Positions 15,020 to 23,378 of a stretch of 63,997 nt of DNA are shown one piece after another; position 1 is the first letter of the stretch; each line of letters opens with the position of its first letter. The DNA is from an uncultured Collinsella sp. (GTDB taxonomy: Bacteria > Actinomycetota > Coriobacteriia > Coriobacteriales > Coriobacteriaceae). The notes under the pieces were generated by a model, which was not told where the DNA came from, searched no databases, and worked only from the letters and a program-made list of their open reading frames with translations. Location: positions 1 to 63,997 of the forward strand of contig CABQAK010000005.1 in NCBI GenBank assembly GCA_902462065.1, given 5' to 3'. Position numbers and translations under genes: made by a program.

Positions 15020-15880
15020 TTAGTTCTCCCCCTTATCCTGCTTGCCCAGATACGCCTCGATAACGGCATCGTTGTTCTGGATTTCCTCGGCCGTGCCCTT
15101 GGCGATGACCTTACCAAAGTTAAGCACGCAGATGCCCTCGCAAATGTTCATGACGAGCGACATATCGTGCTCGATAAGCATGATGGCGATACCAAAAGTG
15201 TCGCGAATCTTAACGATGTTCTCCATGAGCTCTGCGGTCTCGGACGGGTTCATGCCGGCGGCAGGCTCGTCGAGCAGCAGCAACTTGGGGTTGGTGGCAA
15301 GAGCGCGAACGATCTCCAGACGACGCTGAGCGCCGTAAGGCAGCGAGCCGGCCTGCTCGTTTGCCAGGTGCTCCATATCAAAGATGGACAGCAACTCCAT
15401 GGCGCGTTCATGGGCGGCCTTCTCGTGCTTCCAGTACGTCGGCAGGCGCAGCACGCCCTCAAAGCCGGAGTAGCGCTCCTGGTTGTGCAGGCCGACCTTA
15501 ACGTTGTCCTCCACCGTCATGGTGTTGAACAGGCGGATGTTCTGGAACGTACGGGCAATACCCATGCGGTTGACCTGGTAGACCGACTTGCCCGAAGTGT
15601 CCTCACCGTCGAGCAGGATGGTGCCGTGCGTGGGCTGGTACACCTTGGTGAGCAGGTTGAAGACCGTAGTCTTGCCGGCACCGTTGGGGCCGATGAGACC
15701 GGCGATCTCAGTCTTGCCGATGGTTAGGCTAAAGTCGTCGACTGCCTTAAGGCCGCCGAATTCAATGCCCAGGTGGATGCACTCGAGCGCCGGGCGCTCG
15801 CCCAGGTCGCGATCGGGAACGATGGCGCCAGAAGGATACGGGACCATCTTGCCCTTGTTGAACTCAAACTTACTGGGCAT
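15020..15880 (-). CDS. livG: Branched-chain amino acid ABC transporter ATP-binding protein LivG
   Basis: This ATPase of 286 residues has Walker A GPNGAGKTT, the variant signature LPYGAQRRLEI typical of LivG, Walker B LLLLDEPAAGMNP and a C-terminal BCA-type end (IQNNDAVIEAYLG). The ATG at 15880 has GGAGG upstream and overlaps the end of livM by 11 bp, indicating translational coupling. A longer start at 15907 is possible but lies deep in livM. Confidence 0.95.
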   Translation of the reverse strand: MPSKFEFNKGKMVPYPSGAIVPDRDLGERPALECIHLGIEFGGLKAVDDFSLTIGKTEIAGLIGPNGAGKTTVFNLLTKVYQPTHGTILLDGEDTSGKSVYQVNRMGIARTFQNIRLFNTMTVEDNVKVGLHNQERYSGFEGVLRLPTYWKHEKAAHERAMELLSIFDMEHLANEQAGSLPYGAQRRLEIVRALATNPKLLLLDEPAAGMNPSETAELMENIVKIRDTFGIAIMLIEHDMSLVMNICEGICVLNFGKVIAKGTAEEIQNNDAVIEAYLGKQDKGEN

Positions 15881-16949
15881 CGGCTGCCACCTCCTTCTTA
15901 GAAGCAAAGCGGTCCTTAATGCGTGCGAAAAACGCCTTGAGCTGCGGGTTGTTAGTAAAGACCATGACCAGAATCAACACGATGGCGTAGATGAGCATGC
16001 GGTAGTCCGAGAACTGACGGAGCAGCTCGGGGAGCACCGTGAGCAGCGCTGCGGCGATAACGGAGCCGCGCATGTTGCCCAGGCCGCCCAGGACCACGAA
16101 CACCAGGATGAGGATGGACGTGTTGAAGTCGAACTTAGTGGCGGAAAGCTGCGAGAAATTACCGCCGAACAGGGCTCCGGCAGCACCGGCGAGGGCAGCG
16201 GAAACCACGAAGGCGATCATGCGGTACTGGGTGACGGAGATGCCCACAGACTCGGCAGCGATCTTGTTATCGCGCACGGCAATAATGGCACGACCGGTAC
16301 GGCTGCGAACCAGGTTGAGTACAATCACGAGCGCGATCATAACCAGGATGGCGCCGGCAAGGAAGGTCGAGTACGTCGACACACCCGATGCGCCCTGCGC
16401 GCCCTTGATGATGGCGGTGCCGTCCTCGAGCAGATGCAGGTCGTCGATCGTGGAGTTGCCCGTGATGTTAAAGATCACGTGCAGGCCGCGGGAGTCGACG
16501 CCCACGATAAGGCAGGTGACGATTTCTTTGATGATCTCGCCAAAAGCCAGGGTCACGATGGCCAGATAGTCACCGCTCAGGCGCAAGACCGGGATACCAA
16601 TCAAGAAGCCCAAGATGGCGGCGGCGATGGCGCCGACCACAATGCTGATGATCAGGCGCATCGGGTCGGACGGAACGGCGCTCTCCAGCGCGACGGCGGT
16701 GACGATTCCCGTATAGGCGCCGACGCTCATAAAGCCCGCATGGCCCAGCGACAAGTCGCCCGCGATGCCGACGACGAGGTTAAGGGAGATGGCCATGACG
16801 ATATAGGCCGTGATGGGAACCAGCTGACCGGCGATCATGCGCGGAATCATGTGGTTAGACTGCATAAAGAACACGATGGCGAACGCCACGAGGCACATGG
16901 CGTACGTGACAAAGTCGTGACGCGTCTGCCTGTCTTTAAGAAACTTCAT
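15870..16949 (-). CDS. livM: Branched-chain amino acid ABC transporter permease LivM
   Basis: The product is a polytopic membrane protein with the LivM core (LSLNLVVGIAGDLSLGHAGFMSVGAYTG) and the EAA-like loop SVGISVTQYRMIAFVVSAALAGAAGALFG. It forms the translocation channel with LivH. I take the ATG at 16949, preceded by GGTGAG; a GTG at 16958 immediately after the livH stop is an alternative start three codons earlier. The C terminus has a charged tail (ARIKDRFASKKE). It overlaps livG by 11 bp. Confidence 0.94.
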   Translation of the reverse strand: MKFLKDRQTRHDFVTYAMCLVAFAIVFFMQSNHMIPRMIAGQLVPITAYIVMAISLNLVVGIAGDLSLGHAGFMSVGAYTGIVTAVALESAVPSDPMRLIISIVVGAIAAAILGFLIGIPVLRLSGDYLAIVTLAFGEIIKEIVTCLIVGVDSRGLHVIFNITGNSTIDDLHLLEDGTAIIKGAQGASGVSTYSTFLAGAILVMIALVIVLNLVRSRTGRAIIAVRDNKIAAESVGISVTQYRMIAFVVSAALAGAAGALFGGNFSQLSATKFDFNTSILILVFVVLGGLGNMRGSVIAAALLTVLPELLRQFSDYRMLIYAIVLILVMVFTNNPQLKAFFARIKDRFASKKEVAADAQ

Positions 16950-16958
16950 AACGCTCAC

Positions 16959-17840
16959 CTACACCTTCTCGGGGACGTACTTGCCCAAGAGGCCGGCAGG
17001 CTTGACGAGCAGGACGATGATCAAAACACCAAAGACGATGGAGTTGGCAAGGCTCGTGGAAATGTAGGCCTGAGCCATCGCTTCGATGATGCCGATGAGA
17101 ATGCCACCGACAAAAGCGCCGGGGATGGAGCCGATGCCGCCGAAAACGGCAGCGTCGAAGGCCTTGATGCCAGGCATGGCGCCCGTGGTGGGCTGCAACA
17201 CCGGCGAGTAGGAGCACAGGAGCACGCCGGCGATGGCAGCGAGGGCGGAGCCGATGGCGAACGTCATCGAGATGGTGCGGTTGACGTTGATGCCCATGAG
17301 CTGAGCGGCGGCCTTGTCCTCGGACACAGCGCGCATGGCCTTGCCCATCTTGGTCTTACCTGTAAAGAACATCAGGCCGGCCATGATAACCAGGCAGGCG
17401 ACGATGGTGACGAGCGAGACGGCGCTTACGTTGAACTTGGCCAAGAACTCCGGCACCGGGAAGGTGACGAGCGAAGTGAAGTTCTTGGGCGTGGCGCCCC
17501 ACAGAAGCTGCGCGGCGTTCTGCAGGAAGTAAGACACGCCGATGGCCGTGATCAGAACGGCCAGCGGGCCTGCTTGGCGCAGCGGCTTATAGGCCAGACC
17601 CTCAATGAGAACACCGAGAACCGTGCAGACCACACAAGAGAGAACTACAGATGCCCAGCCCGGGAGGCCGAGATACGACGTGGCGCAGAACGAGACATAG
17701 GCACCGACCATGATGACATCGCCGTGAGCGAAGTTGAGCATCTTGGCGATACCGTAGACCATGGTGTAGCCCAACGCGATGATGGCGTAGACGCTGCCCA
17801 TGGACAGGCCGTTGACCAGGTATTGGATAAAGACCGTCAT
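16959..17840 (-). CDS. livH: Branched-chain amino acid ABC transporter permease LivH
   Basis: The 293-residue permease begins MTVFIQYLVNGLSMGSVYAIIALGYTMVYGIAKMLNFAHGDVIMVGAY, which is characteristic of LivH, and has the loop GINVNRTISMTFAIGSALAAIAGVL. It pairs with LivM. I start at the ATG at 17840, 9 nt after GGGGG; an in-frame ATG nine bases earlier is too close to that site. It lies downstream of livK with about 140 bp between, a gap that contains hairpins which may reduce expression relative to the binding protein. Confidence 0.95.
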   Translation of the reverse strand: MTVFIQYLVNGLSMGSVYAIIALGYTMVYGIAKMLNFAHGDVIMVGAYVSFCATSYLGLPGWASVVLSCVVCTVLGVLIEGLAYKPLRQAGPLAVLITAIGVSYFLQNAAQLLWGATPKNFTSLVTFPVPEFLAKFNVSAVSLVTIVACLVIMAGLMFFTGKTKMGKAMRAVSEDKAAAQLMGINVNRTISMTFAIGSALAAIAGVLLCSYSPVLQPTTGAMPGIKAFDAAVFGGIGSIPGAFVGGILIGIIEAMAQAYISTSLANSIVFGVLIIVLLVKPAGLLGKYVPEKV

Positions 17841-17884
17841 GTTCCACATCCCCCTTTCGAATAGGTTTCCAGTTAATGTATGAA

Positions 17885-17949
17885 ACAGGGACGTTACACT
17901 GTCCCTAGATACCAAGCAAGCAGGGAAGGCCAAAACCTCCCCTGCTTGG
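17885..17949. repeat. Two hairpins between livK and livH
   Basis: AGGGAC/GTCCCT (about 17886-17905) carries the GGGAC core seen in other intergenic hairpins of the window. Next to it CCAAGCA...GCAGGG pairs with CCCTGCTTGG (17912-17949). On the minus strand these lie just after the livK stop and before livH. Without a T run they are more likely an mRNA-processing or partial-termination structure than a full terminator, which would fit a binding protein made in excess of the permease. Confidence 0.6.
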
Positions 17950-17979
17950 GATCAAAACCGCTCTATGTAAGGCGGCCAA

Positions 17980-19167
17980 TTAGGCCTGTACGTACTTGCC
18001 GTCGGTGATGACGTACGCCGTGGGCTCCTTCTGGACCTGGCCCTTATCGTTCCAGGTGAGCTTGCCGGTCAGACCGTCAACGGTAATCTTGAGCATAGCC
18101 TTGGACAGCTTCTCGGCGACCTCGGTCGGATCGGCGTCGACACCAAGACCGGCCTCCTTGACGGCCTCGGCCACCGCGTGCACGCCGTCGTAGGCGTCAG
18201 CGGCAAACTGGTCGGGGGTATCGCCGTACTTATCCTTGTAAGCGTTAACGAAGTCGGCGTTCTTCTCGTCGTCGGCGGAGAACGGGGTCATGAGCAGCAG
18301 ACCCTCGGCAAGAGAGGTATCGAAGCCCTCAACGCCCAGGATGCCGTCCATACCGTCGCAGCCCATCATCTTGACGTCGTAGCCCATGTCCTTGGCGTTC
18401 TTGAGCAGGACGGACGCCGGCGTGTAGTAGATCGGCGCAAAGATCATGGTGGCGCCGGCCTGCTTGGCCTTGGTCAGCTGGTTGGTAAAGCTCGTGGCGG
18501 AGTCGTCCTTAAAGGTCTCCTCGTCAACAATCTCGAGCTTGGACTCAGCGGCCTGGGCCTTAAAGGAATCTGCGATGCCCGAAGAATAGGCGTCGCCGGA
18601 GTTATAGAACAGCACGAACTTCTCGTCCGCATACTTCTGCGCCAGGAACTTGGCAGCGTTGACACCCTGGTTGGGGTCGGTGAAGCAAACCTGGAAGACG
18701 CAATCCTTGCCGTCGGTGACGTCCTCGGAGGACGCGGACGGGGTGATCATGAACGTCTTGGGGTCGTTACCGCACTCGGCGGCAACGGCAACCGACGCAC
18801 CCGTGGTGGTCGGGCCGACGAGGGCCTGCATGCCCCAGTCGAGCAGGGTGTTGAAGGCGTTGACGGCCTTCTCGCCGTCGGCCTGGTCATCCTCGGCCTT
18901 GCTGGCAAGCGGCAGCTCCTTGGTCGAGAAATCCTTGCAGCCAAGCTCGACACCCTGGGTAACGGACTTGCCGTAGGACGCGTTGGCGCCGGTCAGCGGG
19001 CCGATGGTACCGATCTTAAACGAAGCGTCGCTTGAAGCGGAACCGCTGTCGCCGCCGTTGGAGGAGCAACCAGCTAGAATGGACATCGCCCCAAGACCTG
19101 CTGCGCTCGCGATAACGCTCCTGCGATTCATAACAGGGTTCAATGACTTACCGGTGAGGCTCGACAT
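17980..19167 (-). CDS. livK: Branched-chain amino acid ABC transporter substrate-binding lipoprotein (copy 1)
   Basis: The 395-residue protein starts MSSLTGKSLNPVMNRRSVIASAAGLGAMSILAGCSS-style: a signal with an RR pair and lipobox LAGC, so it is a lipoprotein anchored outside the membrane. The mature part is a periplasmic-binding-protein type 1 fold (FKIGTIGPLTGANASYGKS, ALVGPTTTGAS, MIFAPIYYTPASVLLKNAKDMG, DQFAADAYDGVHAVAEA). It delivers leucine/isoleucine/valine or related amino acids to LivHM. It is close in sequence to the adjacent copy 2. A GGAGAG site precedes the ATG. Confidence 0.93.
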   Translation of the reverse strand: MSSLTGKSLNPVMNRRSVIASAAGLGAMSILAGCSSNGGDSGSASSDASFKIGTIGPLTGANASYGKSVTQGVELGCKDFSTKELPLASKAEDDQADGEKAVNAFNTLLDWGMQALVGPTTTGASVAVAAECGNDPKTFMITPSASSEDVTDGKDCVFQVCFTDPNQGVNAAKFLAQKYADEKFVLFYNSGDAYSSGIADSFKAQAAESKLEIVDEETFKDDSATSFTNQLTKAKQAGATMIFAPIYYTPASVLLKNAKDMGYDVKMMGCDGMDGILGVEGFDTSLAEGLLLMTPFSADDEKNADFVNAYKDKYGDTPDQFAADAYDGVHAVAEAVKEAGLGVDADPTEVAEKLSKAMLKITVDGLTGKLTWNDKGQVQKEPTAYVITDGKYVQA

Positions 19168-19438
19168 GCGGCTCTCCTCTCAAATCTCGTCGGGTTTCGG
19201 TTACCCGACAGGCCATCCTTCGCCGTGTTCGGCGTTCGCAAAATACTAGACGCTTTAGTTAAGGAAAGTGGCGATTATTTCAACTTTTCTTTGGATTTGT
19301 CCATTTATCCATAATTCTGCGTATTTCTATTACTTTATGCAGTAATGCCACTTTATTGTGTGAAAGTAATGTTTCCGTTCTGTTACAGGCGTCCCTGCCC
19401 TGAATAAAACGGCCTCACCGGTCGCACTTTATGCGCAC
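19168..19438. other. AT-rich intergenic region between the two livK copies
   Basis: These 271 bp are notably AT-rich (for example around 19250-19380) and probably carry a separate promoter for livK copy 1 and the permease operon. No reading frame or clear terminator was seen. Confidence 0.5.
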
Positions 19439-20605
19439 TTAGGCGGCGATGTACTTGCCGTCCTGGATCACATAGGCTGTGGCGGGCTTTTCGACCTGGC
19501 CCTCGTCATTCCACGTCAGCTCGCCTGTCAGGCCCTCGATCTTGATCTTGCGCATGGCCTTGGCAAGGTCGCCGGCAATGTCGGCACCGTCGGCCGAAAT
19601 GTCAATCCCCGCCCTATCGATAGCCTCGGCGATGGCGTGGACGCAATCGTAAGCGTCGGCGGCAAACTGGTTGGGCGTCTCGTCGTAGGCATCCTTATAG
19701 GCCTTGACGAAGTCGGCATTCTTCTCATCGTCAGCCGAAAACGGGGTCATGAGCAGTACGCCCTCGGCAAGAGAGGTATCGAAGCCTTCCACAGAGAGCA
19801 GGCCGTCCATGCCGTCGGTACCCATGAGGGTCATGTCGTAGCCCATGTCCTTGGCGTTCTTGAGCAAAACGGACGCCGGCGTGTAGTAGATCGGCGCAAA
19901 GATGAGCGTGGCGCCGGACTCCTTGGCCTTGGTGAGCTGGTTGGTAAAGCTCGTGGAAGAGTCGTCCTTAAAGGTCTCGGTATCGACGATGTCGAGCTTG
20001 GACGCCTTGGCCTGCTCGGCAAAAGCGTCGGCAACGCCCGAGCTATACGTATCGCCGGAGTTGTAGAACAGGGCGATCTTGGCATCCGCGTACTTCTCGG
20101 CCAAGAACTTTGCGGCGCTGGCGCCCATGGTGGGATCGGTGAAGCAAACCTGGAAAACCGTGGTCTTGTCCTTGGTGACGTCGAGCGACGAGGCCGAGGG
20201 CGTGACCATGAGCATATCGTCGGCGATCTCGCCCGAGACGGCGACGGCAGCACCGGTCGTGACGGGGCCGACGAGCGCCTGCATGCCCCAGTCGCACAGG
20301 GTATTGAAGGCGTTGATGGCCTTCTCGCCGTCAGCGACGTCGTCCTCGGACTTAAGCGAAAGCTTGAGGTCCTTGGTCGAGAAATCCTTGGCGGCAAGCT
20401 TGGCGCCCTTCTCGGCCGAAACGCCATAGGTTGCCGCAGCGCCGGTCAGAGGGCCGATGACACCGATCTTGAAGGTCTTGCCGTCATCGGCGGAGCCGCC
20501 GTCCGAGCCACCCGACGAGCAACCAGCGAGTGCCGCGGTGCTACCGAACGCCGCGGCGCCAGCCAAGAAACTCCTGCGGTTAAGTACGTTGTTGATGCTA
20601 AACAT
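19439..20605 (-). CDS. livK: Branched-chain amino acid ABC transporter substrate-binding lipoprotein (copy 2)
   Basis: The 388-residue product has signal MFSINNVLNRRSFLAGAAAF and lipobox LAGC followed by a serine/glycine linker, then the same type 1 binding-protein fold as copy 1. Long identical stretches include APIYYTPASVLLKNAKDMGYD and MTPFSADDEKNADFV, and the DNA is also very similar over these stretches, so the pair arose by tandem duplication. The ATG at 20605 has a GGGGG site; upstream in-frame ATGs to 20788 are unsupported. It probably widens or tunes substrate range of the shared permease. Confidence 0.93.
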   Translation of the reverse strand: MFSINNVLNRRSFLAGAAAFGSTAALAGCSSGGSDGGSADDGKTFKIGVIGPLTGAAATYGVSAEKGAKLAAKDFSTKDLKLSLKSEDDVADGEKAINAFNTLCDWGMQALVGPVTTGAAVAVSGEIADDMLMVTPSASSLDVTKDKTTVFQVCFTDPTMGASAAKFLAEKYADAKIALFYNSGDTYSSGVADAFAEQAKASKLDIVDTETFKDDSSTSFTNQLTKAKESGATLIFAPIYYTPASVLLKNAKDMGYDMTLMGTDGMDGLLSVEGFDTSLAEGVLLMTPFSADDEKNADFVKAYKDAYDETPNQFAADAYDCVHAIAEAIDRAGIDISADGADIAGDLAKAMRKIKIEGLTGELTWNDEGQVEKPATAYVIQDGKYIAA

Positions 20606-20855
20606 GGTGTCCCCCTTTTCGCTGGCCGCGGTGCGGCCGTCTTGCGGTACAGGGCAAACCTTATGGTGCAAACGTTGACAGTTTGTTACGGAAGTTCGTT
20701 TGTAGCGAGCATGTTTCCAATGTTTCCGCAGCGTTTCGGGGGTGGCATTTTGTGCAGCCCCCGCCGCCAGGCAAGCACGCGCCCGCACTTCACGCTAGAA
20801 TGCACTCAACCTTTAAGCGGTTAATCCATCCATAAGATGCACGAAGGAGCTATCT

Positions 20856-22199
20856 ATGAGCGAACCCCTGCGCACCGTGAACGTCGGCCTCATCGGTCTG
20901 GGAACCGTCGGCGGCGGCGTGGCCCGTCTGATCAAGAGCCACCACGATGAATACCTGGCCGCCTACGGCATCGACCTTAAGCTGACCCGCGCCTGCGCGC
21001 TTGCCTGGGAGCAGGCCGAAGCCGCCGGTATTGAGCGCGAGGCCTTTACGAGCGACTGGCACGACGTCGTCACCGACCCCGCCGTCGATATCGTCGTCGA
21101 GCTCATCGGCGGCGAGCACCCCGCGACCGAAATCTTCACCACCGCCTTCGAGAACGGCAAGCACGTCGTCTCTGCCAACAAGGCCCTGCTGGGCCGTCAT
21201 GTCGAGACGCTCGCCGAGAAGGCGCGCGCGTGCGGCGTGCAAATTAAGTGCGAGGCCAGCTGCGGCGGTGGCATCCCCATTGTCAGCACGCTCGAGCACG
21301 ACCTGGTGGGCAACAAGATCCTGACCATCGCTGGCATTCTCAACGGCACCACCAACTACATCCTGTCGCGCATGGACGCCGAGGGCGCCGATTACGCTGA
21401 CGTGCTCGCCGACGCCCAGGCAAAGGGCTATGCCGAGGCCGACCCGTCCGCCGACGTCGACGGCTTCGACGCCGCCAGCAAGACGGCAATCCTCGCTTCC
21501 ATCGGCTTTGGCACCCGCGTGACCACCGACGATGTCTACCAGCAGGGTATCCGTACCATCGGCGCCGAAGACATTGCCCAGGCCCGCGAGCTCGGCTACA
21601 CCATCAAGCTGCTGGGCATCGCACGCAACACCGATGCTGGCGTCGACGTCCGCGTGCATCCCACGCTGATCCCCGCCGACCACATGCTTGCCAAGGTCAA
21701 CGGCGCCATGAACGCCGTCTACGTGGTAGGCGACGCCGTGGGCGAGACCATGTTCTACGGTGCCGGCGCAGGCTCCTTCCCCACCGCAAGCGCCGTCGTG
21801 GGCGACATCCTGTCGCTCTCCGAGCAGATCAGCCGCGGCGTGGCTCCGCTGCCCGAGATTGAGCCCTATGGCCACAACCTCGCCTTTAAGCCCATGGACG
21901 AGCTCCAGACCAAGTACTATGTGCGCCTGAAGGTCGCCGACCGCGTGGGCGCCCTGTCCGAGACGGTCGACATCTTTGCCAAGCACAACATCTCGATCTC
22001 GCTCATCAACCAGGTCGAGGACGGCAAGTCAGGCGTCAGCGATGCCTGCTCGGTCATCTTCCTGACGCACCGCGCGCTCGAGAAGGACGTCCAGGCTGCC
22101 GCCGCCGAGCTTGCCAGCGTCGACTGCGTGGCCGAGGTCGCCAACGTCCTGCGCATCGAGGACGTTGAGGCCTGGACCGAAGGCGTCATGGCCAACTAG
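20856..22199 (+). CDS. hom: Homoserine dehydrogenase
   Basis: The 447-residue enzyme has an N-terminal Rossmann motif VGLIGLGTVGGGVARLI, the family core VSANKALLGRH, CEASCGGGIPI, GILNGTTNYILSRM and GYAEADPSADVDGFDAASK, and a C-terminal ACT domain (KVADRVGALSETVDIFAKHNISI). It reduces aspartate semialdehyde to homoserine in the threonine/methionine branch of the aspartate pathway. The ACT domain is the usual site of threonine feedback. A GAAGGAGC site precedes the ATG. It is divergent from livK, stands alone and is followed by a strong terminator. Confidence 0.96.
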   Translation: MSEPLRTVNVGLIGLGTVGGGVARLIKSHHDEYLAAYGIDLKLTRACALAWEQAEAAGIEREAFTSDWHDVVTDPAVDIVVELIGGEHPATEIFTTAFENGKHVVSANKALLGRHVETLAEKARACGVQIKCEASCGGGIPIVSTLEHDLVGNKILTIAGILNGTTNYILSRMDAEGADYADVLADAQAKGYAEADPSADVDGFDAASKTAILASIGFGTRVTTDDVYQQGIRTIGAEDIAQARELGYTIKLLGIARNTDAGVDVRVHPTLIPADHMLAKVNGAMNAVYVVGDAVGETMFYGAGAGSFPTASAVVGDILSLSEQISRGVAPLPEIEPYGHNLAFKPMDELQTKYYVRLKVADRVGALSETVDIFAKHNISISLINQVEDGKSGVSDACSVIFLTHRALEKDVQAAAAELASVDCVAEVANVLRIEDVEAWTEGVMAN

Positions 22200-22230
22200 T
22201 CCAGTCCTTGGCACACAACATAGCACCTGA

Positions 22231-22267
22231 GGGGCTCCCGTCCGTTTGGATGGGAGCCCCTTTGTTT
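22231..22267 (+). terminator. Intrinsic terminator after hom
   Basis: GGGGCTCCC pairs perfectly with GGGAGCCCC and is followed by TTTGTTT, 31 bp past the hom stop codon. Confidence 0.92.
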
Positions 22268-22407
22268 GACGTTCATCAAGCAAAAGTTTGAACAACTTGG
22301 CCATTCGCTGACAACCGAGGGTGCCGTTTACCGATATGCGAACGAAGTTGATTTTGCGCGCCGTTATGCTGTGCTGCGTATGTCCACCCCCGAAGAATGG
22401 AGGCACC

Positions 22408-23157
22408 ATGTTGCTCGAGGGTAAGAAAGCAATCATCACCGGAGGCACGCGCGGTATCGGCTATGCCATCGCCTGCCGTTTTATCGAGGAAGGCGCCGCC
22501 GTCACCGTCTTTGGCTCGCGTCAGGAAACCGCCGACGCGGCCGTTGAGAAGCTCGCCGCCGCCTATCCCGAGGCAAAGATCTGGGGCCGTTCGTGCAACC
22601 TCACCTCACTCGAGGCCGTAACCGAGGCCTTTACGCAGGCCGCAGCCGACATGGGCGGTCTCGACACGGTCGTCAACAATGCCGGTATCTCCCAGCGCTC
22701 GCCCCTTTTGGACTACACGGCCGAGGAGTTCGCCAAGGTCATGGACCTCAACGTCGTCGCCGTCTTTAATGGTCACCAGGCCGCTGCCAAGATCATGACC
22801 GAAGCCGGCCACGGTGGCACCATCACCACCACGAGCTCGATGGTCGCTAAGTACGGTCAGCCCTCTGGCGTTGGCTATCCCACGTCCAAGTTCGCCGTCA
22901 ACGGCATGGTCCAGTCGCTCTCACGCGAGCTCGCCCCCGTGGGCATTCGCGTCAATGCCGTCGCCCCCGGCGTAACCAGGACCGACATGGTCGCCAACCT
23001 GCCCGAAGAAGTCGTCAAGCCCATCATCGCTACCATCCCGCTCGGCCGCATGGGCGAGCCCGAGGATGTCGCCAACGCCTTTGTCTTCCTAGCGAGCGAC
23101 ATGGCCGCCTACGTTACGGGCGCTGTGCTCCCCGTCGACGGAGCCGCCCGCTCCTAG
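22408..23157 (+). CDS. SDR-family oxidoreductase (FabG-like)
   Basis: The 249-residue protein is a classical short-chain dehydrogenase. It has TGGTRGIGYAIACRF for cofactor binding, NNAGIS, a serine region TTTSSMVAKYGQ, the YPTSK catalytic tyrosine/lysine and NAVAPGVTRTDM. It most resembles 3-oxoacyl-ACP reductase-type SDRs but could act on another ketone or alcohol, since no fatty-acid genes are adjacent. The ATG at 22408 has AATGGAGG upstream. It is flanked by the hom terminator and, on the right, by tandem hairpins. Confidence 0.88.
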   Translation: MLLEGKKAIITGGTRGIGYAIACRFIEEGAAVTVFGSRQETADAAVEKLAAAYPEAKIWGRSCNLTSLEAVTEAFTQAAADMGGLDTVVNNAGISQRSPLLDYTAEEFAKVMDLNVVAVFNGHQAAAKIMTEAGHGGTITTTSSMVAKYGQPSGVGYPTSKFAVNGMVQSLSRELAPVGIRVNAVAPGVTRTDMVANLPEEVVKPIIATIPLGRMGEPEDVANAFVFLASDMAAYVTGAVLPVDGAARS

Positions 23158-23255
23158 GGAGCCACAAGCTTTGGCTTCAAGCCTCAACATAGCTCAGCCA
23201 AAAAGGCACGCCGTCTGCATCAACTGCAGGCAGCGCGCCTTCTTCTGTTATGAAA

Positions 23256-23302
23256 GGGAAACTATGTCCCAGTATTTCGCCCATTCCGGGACACAGTTTC
23301 CC
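23256..23302. repeat. Inverted repeat with GTCCC/GGGAC arms
   Basis: GGGAAACTATGTCCC (23256-23270) pairs with GGGACACAGTTTCCC (23288-23302), with one mismatch. It lies between the convergent SDR and antiporter genes and belongs with the GGGAC-core hairpin family. Confidence 0.8.
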
Positions 23303-23317
23303 AACGGCCCCCGTTTC

Positions 23318-23363
23318 GGAAACCGCATCCCGTTCCGAGCCTTCAAAGCGGGACGCGGCTTCC
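23318..23363. repeat. Second inverted repeat adjacent to the first
   Basis: GGAAACCGCATCCCG (23318-23332) pairs with CGGGACGCGGCTTCC (23349-23363) with two mismatches, 16 bp after the preceding hairpin. Together they probably block read-through between the convergent genes. Confidence 0.75.
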
Positions 23364-23378
23364 CCGAGAGAGTATCGA

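Noticed and set aside
15588..17864. Long plus-strand reading frame of 758 codons over the liv genes
   Set aside because: It runs antisense to clear livG, livM and livH, its translation is rich in repeated G, H, D and Q, and it has no family match. It is a byproduct of high GC content.
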